Origin: Nonomuraea zeae
Lineage (GTDB): Bacteria; Actinomycetota; Actinomycetes; Streptosporangiales; Streptosporangiaceae
NCBI RefSeq assembly: GCF_005889725.1
Contig: NZ_VCKX01000027.1
Location: 1 to 64,000, forward strand
DNA length: 64,000 nt
Reading direction: 5' to 3'
Shown: one piece after another, positions 36,695-45,350 of the stretch
Layout: each line of letters opens with the position of its first letter
How positions within the stretch are numbered: the first letter of the stretch is position 1
Program-made: the position numbers and the translations under genes
The notes under the pieces: model-generated
The model's input: only the letters and a program-made list of their open reading frames with translations
What the model was told of the DNA's origin: nothing
Databases searched by the model: none

Positions 36695-37474
36695 GTGCAA
36701 AACGGACGGCACACGTCGCTCATGCGGACGTACGCCGAGCAGGTCGCGGGCCTGATCGGCAGGATCGGATCCGAGGAGGCCGACGCCATCGGGGCGGCGG
36801 CCGAGCTCATCGCCGACCACATCACCCGGCACGGCGCGGACCGGCTGATCTACGTCTACGGCCCGGGGGGACACTCGAACCTCGCCGCGCAGGAGGTGTT
36901 CTTCCGGGCCGGCGGCCTGGTCAACGTCAGCGCGATCCTCGACGAGGGCACGCTGCTGTCCGGCGGCGCGCTGCGCTCGATGGCCATCGAGCGCACCCCC
37001 GGCTACGGCCGCGTCGTCATCGAGGACAACCGGCTCGGCGCGGGCGACCTGCTCATCCTGGTCAACGCCTACGGCATCAACGCCGCGCTCATCGACGCGG
37101 CGCTGACCGCCCGCGAGCGTGGCGTCACCGTCATCGGCGTCTCCTCCCGAGAGCACGCCGACCGGACCGCGCCCGGCCACCCGGCCAGGCATCCCACCAA
37201 GCAGAACCTGCACGACCTCGTCGACCTGCACATCGACACGAAGGTGCCGGTCGGCGACGCCGTACTCGAGATCGAGGGAGTCCCCGAGCGGGTCGGCGCG
37301 ATCTCGACGTTCGCCAACGCCTACACGCTCAACTGCGTCATGGCCGCGGCGATCGCCGAGCTGGCCGAGCGCGGCACCGTTCCCGAGATCTGGCGCAGCG
37401 GGAACGCGCCGGACGGCGACGAGCGCAACGGGCTCTTCCTCGACCGCTTCCGCGGGCGGGTCCGGTGGCTGTGA
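36695..37474 (+). CDS. SIS-domain sugar isomerase/binding protein
   Basis: A 259-residue protein with one sugar-isomerase (SIS) domain. GPGGHSNLAAQEVFFRAGG, ILVNAYGINAALIDAALTARERG and VIGVSSREHADR are visible and fit the phosphosugar-isomerase/UPF0309 group. These bind phosphorylated amino sugars. GTG 36695 follows AAGGAG (36682-36687) by seven bases. As first gene of the operon with a deacetylase and a symporter, it could isomerise or deaminate an amino-sugar phosphate, possibly acting on an intermediate before NagB. No ribose-type activity is specifically indicated. Confidence 0.83.
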   Translation: MQNGRHTSLMRTYAEQVAGLIGRIGSEEADAIGAAAELIADHITRHGADRLIYVYGPGGHSNLAAQEVFFRAGGLVNVSAILDEGTLLSGGALRSMAIERTPGYGRVVIEDNRLGAGDLLILVNAYGINAALIDAALTARERGVTVIGVSSREHADRTAPGHPARHPTKQNLHDLVDLHIDTKVPVGDAVLEIEGVPERVGAISTFANAYTLNCVMAAAIAELAERGTVPEIWRSGNAPDGDERNGLFLDRFRGRVRWL

Positions 37475-37488
37475 GCGGGGAAGATCCG

Positions 37489-38763
37489 ATGACCGTGCGT
37501 GCGGACGGAGTGCGGCTGCTGGCCGGGGCCGCGGTCGCCGACATCACACCACCGGCCGGCGGCTCGCTGGCGGGCTACGCCGCGCGGGTCTCCGCGTCCA
37601 CGGCGGTGCACGACCCGCTGCTGGCCACCGCCGTGGCGGTCTCCGACGGCGCGACCACGTCCGTCGTGATCTGCGCCGATCTCATCGCGCTCGACCCGGA
37701 CACCACCCGGCGGATCGCCCGGGACGTGCACGAGCGCACCGGGATCCCGGCGGAGCGGGTGGCCGTGGCGGTCACCCACACGCACGCGGGCCCCGCGGTG
37801 ACCAGGGGCGGCATCGGCGGCGTCGCCGACCCGCGATACGTCGAGGACGCCTGCGCGCGGATCGCCGGCGCCGGCGTCGCCGCGCTCGCCGCGCTGGAGC
37901 CCGCCGTCCTCCGGCGCGGCTGCGGCACGGTGCACGGCGTCGCGACCAACCGGCGCGGCGGCACCCTCGTCGACCCCGCGGTCCCCGTCGTACGGCTGGA
38001 GCGCGAGAACGGCGAGCCCATCGCCACGGTGTTCTCCCACGCCTGCCACCCGGTGACGCTCGGCCCCGACAACCTCCAGCTCACCGCGGACTGGCCCGGC
38101 TACGCGCGGCGGCACCTGGAGTCCGGGATCGGCGGCGTGATCCTGTTCCTCCAGGGCTGCTGCGGCCAGCTCAACACCGGGCACACCGCCCTCGACAGCC
38201 TGCGCGCCACCGAGCCGCAACCGGGCCGGACCTTCGAGGCCGCGCAGCGGATCGGCGTCCAGGTGGGCCAGGCCGCGCTCGAAGCCGCCACGGAGCCGGT
38301 CCTCGGCCCGGTTTCGGTGGCCGCCACCCCTGTCGAGCTGCCGCTCGGCGACCCGCTCACGCCGGGCGAGCTGCGCGCGCTGGCGGACGAGCCCGGCGGG
38401 ATCTGGACGGGCTGGGCGCGTGCCCAGCTGGCCGACACCGGACCGGCGTCGGTCGAGGTCCAGGTCGCCGTGCACCGCTGGGGCGGCGTGCCGCTGGTCT
38501 TCCTGCCCGGCGAGCCCTTCGTCGAGTTCGCCGTGGAGCTGCGGGCCGCGCTCGGCGATCCCGGGCTGCTCGTCGCCGGTTACACCGGTGGCGTCCCCGG
38601 CTACCTGCCCTATCCGGAGACGCACTACGCCGAGGGCGGGTACGAGATCTGCGAGGCCCACCGGGCCTACGGGCCGCGGGCCGCGTTCACTCCGGAGGCC
38701 GGCCGCCTGGTCATGGCCGCCGCCCGGAGGCTCGCGGCGGAGCTCGGAGTGGAGGCGGAATGA
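37489..38763 (+). CDS. Neutral/alkaline ceramidase-like hydrolase
   Basis: A 424-residue protein related to the N-terminal domain of neutral ceramidases. AAVADITPPAGGSLAGYAAR is the family start, the metal-ligand motif VTHTHAGPAV follows near residue 95, FSHACHPVTLGPDN comes next, and FLQGCCGQLN matches the GxCGDxNP-like region. FLPGEPFVEFAVELR is conserved too. There is no signal peptide, so it is cytoplasmic, unlike true ceramidases. In this operon it may hydrolyse an amide on a sugar (for example an N-acyl group). ATG 37489 with GGGGAAG is preferred; the GTG at 37471 overlapping the SIS stop is an alternative. Confidence 0.8.
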   Translation: MTVRADGVRLLAGAAVADITPPAGGSLAGYAARVSASTAVHDPLLATAVAVSDGATTSVVICADLIALDPDTTRRIARDVHERTGIPAERVAVAVTHTHAGPAVTRGGIGGVADPRYVEDACARIAGAGVAALAALEPAVLRRGCGTVHGVATNRRGGTLVDPAVPVVRLERENGEPIATVFSHACHPVTLGPDNLQLTADWPGYARRHLESGIGGVILFLQGCCGQLNTGHTALDSLRATEPQPGRTFEAAQRIGVQVGQAALEAATEPVLGPVSVAATPVELPLGDPLTPGELRALADEPGGIWTGWARAQLADTGPASVEVQVAVHRWGGVPLVFLPGEPFVEFAVELRAALGDPGLLVAGYTGGVPGYLPYPETHYAEGGYEICEAHRAYGPRAAFTPEAGRLVMAAARRLAAELGVEAE

Positions 38764-39884
38764 CGGTCGAGGGCCGGCTCGCGGACGGGCGTCCCGTACG
38801 CGTCGAGCTGGACGGGCCGCGGATCGCCGCGGTCACCGAGATCCGTGACGCACCCGCCGGGCTGATCCTGCCCGGCCTGGTGGACATCCAGGTCAACGGG
38901 TACGCCGGGTTCGACTTCAACGCCGGCGACCTCTCGACCGGCCACGTCGCCGAGCTCGTGCGCGAGCTGTGGAAGCGCGGCACCACGACGGTGTGCCCCA
39001 CGATCATCACCGCGCCGGAAGACAAGATCATCAGGAACCTGGGCGTGATCGCGGCGGCGCGCGAGGCCGATCCGCTGGTCAGGCAGGCCATCCCCGGCAT
39101 CCACGTCGAAGGACCCTACCTGGCGGCCGAGGACGGGCCCCGGGGCGCGCACGACGCCGCGCACCTGCGCGACCCCGACCTCGCCGAGTTCGGGCGCTGG
39201 CAGGAGGCGAGCGGCGGGCTGGTGAAGATCGTCACGCTGGCCCCCGAGCGGGCGGGCGCCGCCGGCTACATCGCCGAGCTCGCCCGGCAGGACGTCATCG
39301 CGTCCATCGGGCATACCGCGGCGACGCCCGCCGAGATCGAGGCAGCCGTGCGCGCTGGCGCGCGGCTCTCCACCCACCTGGGCAACGGCGCGCACGCGGT
39401 GATCCGCCGGCATCCCAACTACATCTGGACGCAGCTGGCCGCGGACAGTCTCGCGGCGACGTTCATCGCGGACGGGCACCACCTGCCCGCCGACACGTTC
39501 ACCGCGATGCTCCGCGCCAAGGGGACAGACCGCGCGCTGCTGGTCAGCGACTCCGTCGCGCTGGCCGGCTGCGCTCCGGGCGACTACACGACCCCGGTCG
39601 GCGGCCGGATCACGGTGCGCGAGGACGGCCGGGTGACGCTGCCCGGCACCGAGCTGCTGGCCGGATCGGGCAGCTCGCTGATCGAGTGCCTCGCCTGGGC
39701 GGTCACGCACACCGAGGTCACGCTCGGCACCGCGGTGCGGCTGGCCACGGCGAACCCGGCCCGGCTGCTCGGCTGCGACCGCGGCCGCATCGAGCCGGGC
39801 GCGCCCGCCGACCTGATCGTCACCACCCCCGACCTGTCCATCCTGCACACCTACGTCGCCGGCATCCCCGTTCACCACGGCTGA
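38760..39884 (+). CDS. nagA: N-acetylglucosamine-6-phosphate deacetylase-type amidohydrolase
   Basis: A 374-residue amidohydrolase barrel. LPGLVDIQVNGYAGFDF replaces the usual DxHxHG, as in NagA proteins with a single-metal site. IHVEGPYLA matches the HEGPf motif, SIGHTAATPAEIEAAVRAGA and STHLGNGAHAVI follow, and LVSDSVALAG contains the catalytic Asp. It should remove the acetyl group from an N-acetylhexosamine-6-phosphate before NagB acts. Start ATG 38760 overlaps the ceramidase-like stop (ATGA), so the two are translated together. No hexosamine kinase is linked, so phosphate must be added elsewhere or the substrate differs. Confidence 0.85.
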   Translation: MTVEGRLADGRPVRVELDGPRIAAVTEIRDAPAGLILPGLVDIQVNGYAGFDFNAGDLSTGHVAELVRELWKRGTTTVCPTIITAPEDKIIRNLGVIAAAREADPLVRQAIPGIHVEGPYLAAEDGPRGAHDAAHLRDPDLAEFGRWQEASGGLVKIVTLAPERAGAAGYIAELARQDVIASIGHTAATPAEIEAAVRAGARLSTHLGNGAHAVIRRHPNYIWTQLAADSLAATFIADGHHLPADTFTAMLRAKGTDRALLVSDSVALAGCAPGDYTTPVGGRITVREDGRVTLPGTELLAGSGSSLIECLAWAVTHTEVTLGTAVRLATANPARLLGCDRGRIEPGAPADLIVTTPDLSILHTYVAGIPVHHG

Positions 39885-39947
39885 CCTGCCCGGCCTTCCC
39901 GAACCGTTCGATCCGCACCGCTCCCCACCCCCGACCTGGGAGATCTC

Positions 39948-41447
39948 ATGGGTTTTCTCGACTGGCTAGTGATCTGCGGCTACTTCGCCGTGATGATCGC
40001 GATCGGCGTCTGGGCCAAGTCCCGCATCCGTGACGCCAAGGACTTCTTCACCGCCGGAGGCAAGATGCCCTGGTGGTTGTCCGGTATCTCCCACCACATG
40101 TCGGGCTACAGCTCTGCGGTCTTCGTCGGCTACGCGGCCATCGCCTACACCGCCGGTTTCACCCTGTACGTCTGGTGGGCGATCGGCATCACCTTCGCGA
40201 TGGTGGTCGGGTCGTTCCTGTTCGCGCCGCGCTGGCCACGGCTGCGGCAGCGGCTCGGGATCATCTCGCCGCTGGAATATCTCGCGACCCGCTACAACGT
40301 GCCCGCGCAGCAGGTGCTGGCCTGGAGCGGCACCGCGCTGAAGGTCTTCGACGTGGGCGCCAAGTGGGCGGCGACCGCGCTGCTGCTCCAGGTGTTCGCG
40401 GGCGTCCCGATCGGCTGGGGCGTGCTGCTCACCGGAGGGGTGACGCTGATCTACTCGACGATCGGCGGCCTGTGGGCCGACGCGCTCACCGACCTCGGCC
40501 AGTTCGTCATCCAGCTCGTCGCCGGGGTCACGATGTTCGTCGCGGTCCTCGCCAAGCTCGGCGGGGCGTCGGCGATCTGGACGCTGTGGGACCGCCTGCC
40601 CGAGGGACACGGCCAGCCGTTCAACGACAAGTACACCGTGGGCTTCGTCATGGTCTACCTGCTGATCAACACGCTGTCATACAACGGCGGGACCTGGAAC
40701 CTGGCCCAGCGCTTCATCGCGGCACCGACCGGTGGCTCGGCCCGGCGCGCCGCGCTGTTCTCCGCCGGCCTCTACCTCTTCTGGCCGCTCATCCTGTTCT
40801 TCCCGATGTGGGCCGCGCCGATCCTGCTCCCCAACCTGGCCGAGCCCGACCAGTCGTACGCCCTGCTGACCCAGCAACTGCTGCCCGGCGGGCTGATCGG
40901 CCTCGTGCTGGCCGGCATGTTCGCGCACACGATGGCGATGACGTCCTCCGACGCCAACGCGATCTCCTCGGTCGTGATCAGGGACATCATACCCGCCGTC
41001 TGGAAGCGGGCACAGCAGCTGTCCTCCAAGTCCGAGCTGCTGGCCGGCCGGGTCTCCACGTTCCTGTTCATCGCCTTGTCGATGGGCATCGCGCTCAGCG
41101 TGGACAGCTTCGGCGGCGTGCTGGGCCTGCTGATCCTCTGGTTCGGCGCGCTGGTCGGCCCGATCGCCATCCCGATGCTGCTCGGCATGCTGCCGCTGTT
41201 CCGCCGCTGCGGCCCGGCGGCCGCGATCGGGTCCTGGGCGACCGGGCTCGTGGTCTTCACGCTCGTGAAGTACGTCTTCCCCGGCCAGAGCCAGACCGTG
41301 GAGGTCTCCGCCCCGGTCCTGTCCGCGCTGGTGGTGTTCGTGCTCGTCGGCCTCGTCGCCCCGGTCCGCAACCCGGAGGCCGACGCGCTGGTCGACTCGC
41401 TGAACGTCGAGCACCCCGAGGCCGCGCAGCCGGCGGCGAAGTCCTGA
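39948..41447 (+). CDS. Sodium:solute symporter (SSS family sugar transporter)
   Basis: A 499-residue membrane protein with about 13 hydrophobic segments. SSS hallmarks include FFTAGGKMPWWLSGISHHMSGYSS near residue 30, and YNVPAQQVLAWSGTALKVFD. It is the last gene of the LacI-controlled operon and the only transporter in the regulon, so it likely brings the sugar into the cell with sodium. ATG 39948 has GGGAG upstream. A sialic-acid, uronate or glucose substrate are all compatible with the family. Confidence 0.87.
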   Translation: MGFLDWLVICGYFAVMIAIGVWAKSRIRDAKDFFTAGGKMPWWLSGISHHMSGYSSAVFVGYAAIAYTAGFTLYVWWAIGITFAMVVGSFLFAPRWPRLRQRLGIISPLEYLATRYNVPAQQVLAWSGTALKVFDVGAKWAATALLLQVFAGVPIGWGVLLTGGVTLIYSTIGGLWADALTDLGQFVIQLVAGVTMFVAVLAKLGGASAIWTLWDRLPEGHGQPFNDKYTVGFVMVYLLINTLSYNGGTWNLAQRFIAAPTGGSARRAALFSAGLYLFWPLILFFPMWAAPILLPNLAEPDQSYALLTQQLLPGGLIGLVLAGMFAHTMAMTSSDANAISSVVIRDIIPAVWKRAQQLSSKSELLAGRVSTFLFIALSMGIALSVDSFGGVLGLLILWFGALVGPIAIPMLLGMLPLFRRCGPAAAIGSWATGLVVFTLVKYVFPGQSQTVEVSAPVLSALVVFVLVGLVAPVRNPEADALVDSLNVEHPEAAQPAAKS

Positions 41448-41492
41448 GCCAGGGCCGGTGCCCGTGCTCGCTCACGGACACCGGCCGGCGCT

Positions 41493-42251
41493 CTACGGCC
41501 GCCGCGCCGTCAGGAGCAGCCGGGGGCTGCCGAACCGGAAGGGCGTGCCGCCGGCGTCGCCGTACAGCTCGACGCCGGTGAACCCGGCCTCGGTGACCAG
41601 GCGGACGACCTCCGCCGCGGTGTAGACGTGCTGCACGGACGTCCCGCGGTGCTCCTGCGCACCCCTGCGGAAGGTGAACGAGGTGAGCCAGCGGCTGTTC
41701 ACCGCGTCGTACTCGTTGACGGAGACGGCCTCGACACCGCCGAGCGTCATCGGCGGCTCCTCCAGGACCAGGTTCGGCAGCAGCGATTCGGCCACGAACG
41801 CGTAGTCCAGGATGAGCGTGCCCCCGGGGACGACGAGTCCGCGCAGGCTCGCGAGGAACCTCTGCGTGCCGGCGTGCTCCAGGTAGCCGAAGACGTTGCC
41901 CATGCACATGGCCGCATCGGTGCGGACGTCTTCGGGAAGCGCCCGCATGTCGCCCTGGCGCAGGTCGAGGTCGAGCCGTTCGCGCGCGGCGGCGGCCCGC
42001 GCGTGGGCGACAGCCTCGGCCGAGACGTCCAGCCCGGTGACGCGGCAGCCGCGCCGGGCCAGCTCCAGGGCGTGCCGCCCGCTGCCGCAGGCCACGTCCA
42101 GCACCCGCGAGCCGGGGCGCAGCCCGGCCCGGCGGATGACGAACCCGACCTCGGCGGCGGTCGCCGCCTCCGGTACGGCTGCCCGCCAGAAGGCGTTGGG
42201 CAGCTCGGTGAAGAAGTCCGCGTACCACGCGGACAGGGAGTCTTGCGACAT
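41493..42251 (-). CDS. Class I SAM-dependent methyltransferase
   Basis: A 252-residue methyltransferase. Motif I is VLDVACGSGRHALELARRG (residues 49-67), followed by VTGLDVSAEAV and motif IV-like DAAMCMGNVFGYL. There is no signal peptide or membrane segment, and no extra domain points to a substrate. The gene stands alone, tail to tail with the symporter gene and divergent from ssuB across a 350-base spacer. ATG 42251 gives MSQDSLSAWY. The target (small molecule or protein) is unknown. Confidence 0.83.
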   Translation of the reverse strand: MSQDSLSAWYADFFTELPNAFWRAAVPEAATAAEVGFVIRRAGLRPGSRVLDVACGSGRHALELARRGCRVTGLDVSAEAVAHARAAAARERLDLDLRQGDMRALPEDVRTDAAMCMGNVFGYLEHAGTQRFLASLRGLVVPGGTLILDYAFVAESLLPNLVLEEPPMTLGGVEAVSVNEYDAVNSRWLTSFTFRRGAQEHRGTSVQHVYTAAEVVRLVTEAGFTGVELYGDAGGTPFRFGSPRLLLTARRP

Positions 42252-42602
42252 TTCTGATGCTCCGGATCAGCTACGCGGCGACCGGCGCCGCGTGAACGAG
42301 AAGATCTCCACGTGACCGGGGCATGACGGCCAGGCGCGTTCGCACGCGCGCACCGGCCGCGGGAACGGCCGTCGCCTCATCCGCCCCGGTGTGACCGGGC
42401 GGTGGCCATGGCATCGCCTTCTCGTGATCGGCCGGGCCTGGCCCGGCGGGAGCAACCGACACCAGCCTACGAGCAACCGCGCGCCGGTTCAACGAGTGGC
42501 GCTTGATCGCCGCTCTTCCCAAACGGGGTCCTGCATGGGAGATTCCTGTATATTGAGTAGGAAATACCGGCTTAGCCGGGTTGCGGAAATGTGAGGGAAC
42601 GT
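42252..42602. promoter_or_regulatory. Divergent spacer with AGTAGGA-type site before ssuB
   Basis: No gene is seen in this 350-base spacer. A short hairpin CCGGGCCtggCCCGG-like sits near 42430-42445. Close to ssuB, TTCCT (42543-42547) and AGGAA (42559-42563) form a dyad 11 bases apart around TATATT, and AGTAGGAAATACCGG (42556-42570) nearly matches 13471-13485 at the salvage operon. This is most likely the sulfur-responsive operator and promoter of the sulfonate importer. Confidence 0.55.
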
Positions 42603-43391
42603 ATGGCGGCGACCGCGGCAGGTGTCGGGTTGCGCGGCATCGGTCACACCTTCGGCAACGGCCACACCGTGCTGCGGGACATCGAGCTGGACATCCGGCC
42701 GGGCGAGCTCGTGGCCATCCTGGGACCGTCGGGCTGCGGCAAGTCGACCCTGCTGAGGCTGGTGGGCGGGCTGGCGGCGCCGACGGCCGGCGAGGTGCTG
42801 GTGGACGGGCGGCCGGTCCGCGGCGTCGACGAGCGCTGCGCCGTGGTCTTCCAGGAGCCGAGGCTGCTGCCCTGGCGGGACCTCGCCGGGAACGTGGCGC
42901 TCGGCCTGCCCAAAGGCGTCAGCCGGGCGAGCGGCCGCCAGATCGTCCGGCACTGGCTCGACGTCGTCGGCCTGGAGGGCTTCCACCGGCACCGCCCCCG
43001 CCAGGTCTCCGGCGGCATGGCCCAGCGCGCGGCCCTGGCCAGGGCGCTGGCCAGGGAGCCCGGCGTGCTGCTGCTGGACGAGCCGTTCGCCGCGCTCGAC
43101 GCCCTCACCCGGCTGCGCATGCAGGACCTGCTGGCCGACGTGCAGCGCGGCGCCGGGACGACGGTCCTGCTCGTCACCCACGACGTGGACGAGGCCCTGC
43201 ACCTGGCCGATCGGGTGGTCCTGCTCGGCGCCGGGCCGCCACGCGCGGGCGCGACCGTCGCGACCGTGCTCGACGTCCCCTACCTCCGCCCGCGCGACCG
43301 CGCGCACCCCGAGCTCGCCGCCCTCCGCGCCGACCTGCTGGAGCGGCTCGGCGTCCCCAGGCCGGCCCCCGCAGAAGAGGCCACCCCGTGA
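42603..43391 (+). CDS. ssuB: Sulfonate/taurine-type ABC importer ATPase
   Basis: A 262-residue single-domain ATPase. Walker A is GPSGCGKST (about residues 39-47), the Q-loop region is FQEPRLLPWRDL, the signature is VSGGMAQR and Walker B is VLLLDEPFAALD, followed by the H-loop VTHDVDEAL. FQEPRLLPW is characteristic of the SsuB/TauB/NrtD group. ATG 42603 with GAGGGA was chosen over a GTG at 42591. Its stop codon TGA overlaps the first of five repeated start regions of ssuA. The permease and binding protein follow in order. Confidence 0.9.
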   Translation: MAATAAGVGLRGIGHTFGNGHTVLRDIELDIRPGELVAILGPSGCGKSTLLRLVGGLAAPTAGEVLVDGRPVRGVDERCAVVFQEPRLLPWRDLAGNVALGLPKGVSRASGRQIVRHWLDVVGLEGFHRHRPRQVSGGMAQRAALARALAREPGVLLLDEPFAALDALTRLRMQDLLADVQRGAGTTVLLVTHDVDEALHLADRVVLLGAGPPRAGATVATVLDVPYLRPRDRAHPELAALRADLLERLGVPRPAPAEEATP

Positions 43392-43510
43392 ACCCTCTCC
43401 GCCGAGGAGGCCACCCCGTGAACCCTCTCCGCCGAGGAGGCCACCCCGTGAACCCTCTCCGCCGAGAAGGCCACCCCGTGAACCACCGCCGCCGAGGAGG
43501 CCGCCCCATG
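43371..43510 (+). repeat. Five tandem 30-base ribosome-site/start-codon units at the ssuB-ssuA junction
   Basis: Seen: units of exactly 30 bases start at 43371, 43401, 43431, 43461 and 43491. Each holds a GAGGAGG- or GAAGAGG-type ribosome site and, seven bases later, a GTG (43388, 43418, 43448, 43478) or in the last an ATG (43508). All five starts are in one frame with ssuA and would add VNPLRRGGHP units ahead of the signal peptide. The first GTG overlaps the ssuB stop as GTGA. Confidence 0.92.
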
Positions 43511-44512
43511 ACGTACAGCCCGACGTATCGCCTGAGCCGTCGCCGCGCCCTGCTCGCCGCACTCCTGCTCGCCGGCACGATCACCGGCTGCGCGGAGGGG
43601 GAGAGCGGCGCCGCCACGCCCGCCTCGGCGCAGCTGCGGCTCGACTACGCCTACTACAACCCGCTCAGCCTGGTCATCCGCCGGCAACACTGGCTGGAGG
43701 ACGACCTCAAGGGAACCAAGGTCACCTGGGTGCTGTCGGCGGGCAGCAACAAGGCCAACGAGAATCTGCGCGGCGAGACGATCGACATCGGCTCCACCGC
43801 GGGCGCCGCCGCGCTGCAGGCCCGCGCCAACGGCACCCCCATCAAGACGATCGGCGTCTACACCAAGCCCGAGTGGGCGGCGCTCGTCGTGGCCAAGGAC
43901 TCGCCCATCTCGAAGGTGGCCCAGCTCAAGGGCAAGAAGGTCGCCGCCACCAAGGGCACGGACCCGTACTTCTTCCTGCTCCAGTCCCTGGAGGCGGCCG
44001 GACTCTCCGGCACGGACGTCGAGGTCGTGAACCTCCAGCACGCCGACGGCAAGACCGCGCTGGAGCGCGGCGACGTCGACGCGTGGGCGGGGCTGGACCC
44101 GCTGATGGCGCAGACCCAGGTGGACTCGGGCGCGAAGCTGATCTACCGCAACCCGGACTTCAACTCCTTCGGCTTCCTCAACGCCCGCGAGGGCTTCCTC
44201 GCCGAGCACCCGGACCTCGCGCGGAAGGTGCTCGACGCCTACGAGAAGGCCCGCGCGTGGATCGTCGCGCATCCCGACGAGGCGGTCCAGCTGCTGGCGT
44301 CCGAGGCGAAACTCAGCCCGGAGGTGGCCACGGTGGTGCTGAAGGAGCGGACCGAGGTCGAGATCAGCCCCGTCCCGGGTCCCGCCCAGCGCGCCGTGCT
44401 CGAACGCATCCTGCCCACCCTGGTGCGTGAGAGCCAGGTGCGCTCGGAGGCTGAGGCCAGGACCGCGCTCGACTCGCTGTTCGCCCCCGACTACGCGAGC
44501 AAGGCCTCGTGA
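43508..44512 (+). CDS. ssuA: Sulfonate/taurine-type substrate-binding lipoprotein
   Basis: A 334-residue solute-binding lipoprotein. The signal peptide has a twin-Arg-like SRRRALLAALLL and a lipobox ITGC with Cys28. The mature body is of the SsuA/TauA/NMT1 fold with LRLDYAYYNPLSLVI, IDIGSTAGAAAL and KVAATKGTDPYFFLLQSLEAAGL. I take ATG 43508 because it starts the signal peptide. Upstream in-frame GTGs in the tandem repeat would add ten residues each and push the signal peptide inward. Stop overlaps ssuC by four bases. Confidence 0.88.
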   Translation: MTYSPTYRLSRRRALLAALLLAGTITGCAEGESGAATPASAQLRLDYAYYNPLSLVIRRQHWLEDDLKGTKVTWVLSAGSNKANENLRGETIDIGSTAGAAALQARANGTPIKTIGVYTKPEWAALVVAKDSPISKVAQLKGKKVAATKGTDPYFFLLQSLEAAGLSGTDVEVVNLQHADGKTALERGDVDAWAGLDPLMAQTQVDSGAKLIYRNPDFNSFGFLNAREGFLAEHPDLARKVLDAYEKARAWIVAHPDEAVQLLASEAKLSPEVATVVLKERTEVEISPVPGPAQRAVLERILPTLVRESQVRSEAEARTALDSLFAPDYASKAS

Positions 44513-45288
44513 TCCGGCGCGGCGGCCGATGGGCGCGGCCGGGGAGGCTCGCCCTCGGCCTGCTGGTACCGCTGGCCGTGCTCGCCGCCTGGCAGCTCGC
44601 CTCCGGCGCCGGCCTGTTCACGCCGAGCCAGCTGCCCTCCCCGTCGGCCGTCCTGGAGGCGGTGGCCGAGCTGATCCGGCGCGGCGAGCTGTGGCGGCAC
44701 ATGGCGATCAGCGGGCAGCGAGTGCTGCTCGGCTTCGCCGCAGGGGCGGCGGCCGGACTGGTGCTCGGCGCCGCCGTCGGGCTGTACGCGCCGGTCAGGG
44801 ACCTGCTCGCGCCGAGCGTCGCGGCCCTGCGCGCGGTGCCCTCGCTGGCCTGGGTGCCGCTGCTGGTGCTGTGGCTCGGCATCGCCGAGGGCCCCAAGAT
44901 CGTCCTCGTGGCGATCGGCGCGTTCTTCCCCGTCTACACCACGGTGTCCGCGGCGCTGGCGCACGTCGATCCGCACCTGGTCGAGGCCGGGCGCGCGTAC
45001 GGGCTGCGCGGACTGGGCCTGCTCACCCGGATCCAGCTCCCGTCCGCCGCGCCCGCCGTCTTCGCCGGGCTGCGGCTCGGCCTCGCCCAGGGCTGGCTGT
45101 TCCTGGTCGCGGCCGAGCTGATCGCCTCCTCCATGGGCCTGGGCTTCCTGCTGATCGACAGCCAGAACACCGGCCGCACCGACATCCTGCTGCTGTCCAT
45201 CCTGCTGCTCGCCCTGCTGGGCAAGGCCGCCGACGCCCTGCTGGGGGTGGTGGCAAGGCTCCTGACGGGGGCCGTCGCTCCCGAGTGA
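44509..45288 (+). CDS. ssuC: Sulfonate/taurine-type ABC importer permease
   Basis: A 259-residue permease with five to six hydrophobic segments. The binding-protein-dependent transport loop reads EAGRAYGLRGLGLLTRIQLPSAAPAVFAGLRLGL, and PSLAWVPLLVLWLGIAEGPKI is typical for the SsuC group. GTG 44509 overlaps the ssuA stop (GTGA). It completes an ssuBAC-type importer. The system may carry sulfonates, taurine or sulfate esters; no monooxygenase (ssuD/tauD) is linked, so the substrate is uncertain. Confidence 0.88.
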   Translation: MIRRGGRWARPGRLALGLLVPLAVLAAWQLASGAGLFTPSQLPSPSAVLEAVAELIRRGELWRHMAISGQRVLLGFAAGAAAGLVLGAAVGLYAPVRDLLAPSVAALRAVPSLAWVPLLVLWLGIAEGPKIVLVAIGAFFPVYTTVSAALAHVDPHLVEAGRAYGLRGLGLLTRIQLPSAAPAVFAGLRLGLAQGWLFLVAAELIASSMGLGFLLIDSQNTGRTDILLLSILLLALLGKAADALLGVVARLLTGAVAPE

Positions 45289-45313
45289 GCCCGCCGCCGC
45301 GGCGATAAATGAT

Positions 45314-45350
45314 TTGAACGAGTGAGTACTCGCTCATTAGGATCGCCGCT
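45314..45350 (+). promoter_or_regulatory. Leaderless promoter and TetR operator for the exporter operon
   Basis: TTGAAC (45314-45319) and TAGGAT (45338-45343) are spaced by 18 bases, and the TetR ATG follows after seven bases, which fits a leaderless transcript. The spacer holds GAGTGAGTACTCGCTC (45320-45335), a near-perfect dyad centred on GTAC. An operator between the -35 and -10 boxes fits direct autorepression of this operon. Confidence 0.85.

Noticed and set aside
36655..38763. Single 700-residue fusion reading of SIS region and ceramidase-like protein
   Set aside because: The upstream part is a shifted frame of the SIS gene, Arg/Ala-rich without motifs; the SIS gene ends at its own stop and a ribosome site precedes 37489.
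43371..43510. Short regular repeats at 30-base period as CRISPR or transposon end
   Set aside because: There are no spacers, each unit has a ribosome site and start codon, and the array sits inside an operon junction.
42603..45288. Nitrate or thiamine-precursor importer
   Set aside because: The ATPase and binding-protein features are shared across these groups, but the promoter site shared with methionine-salvage operons favours a sulfur substrate; the alternative is not fully excluded.
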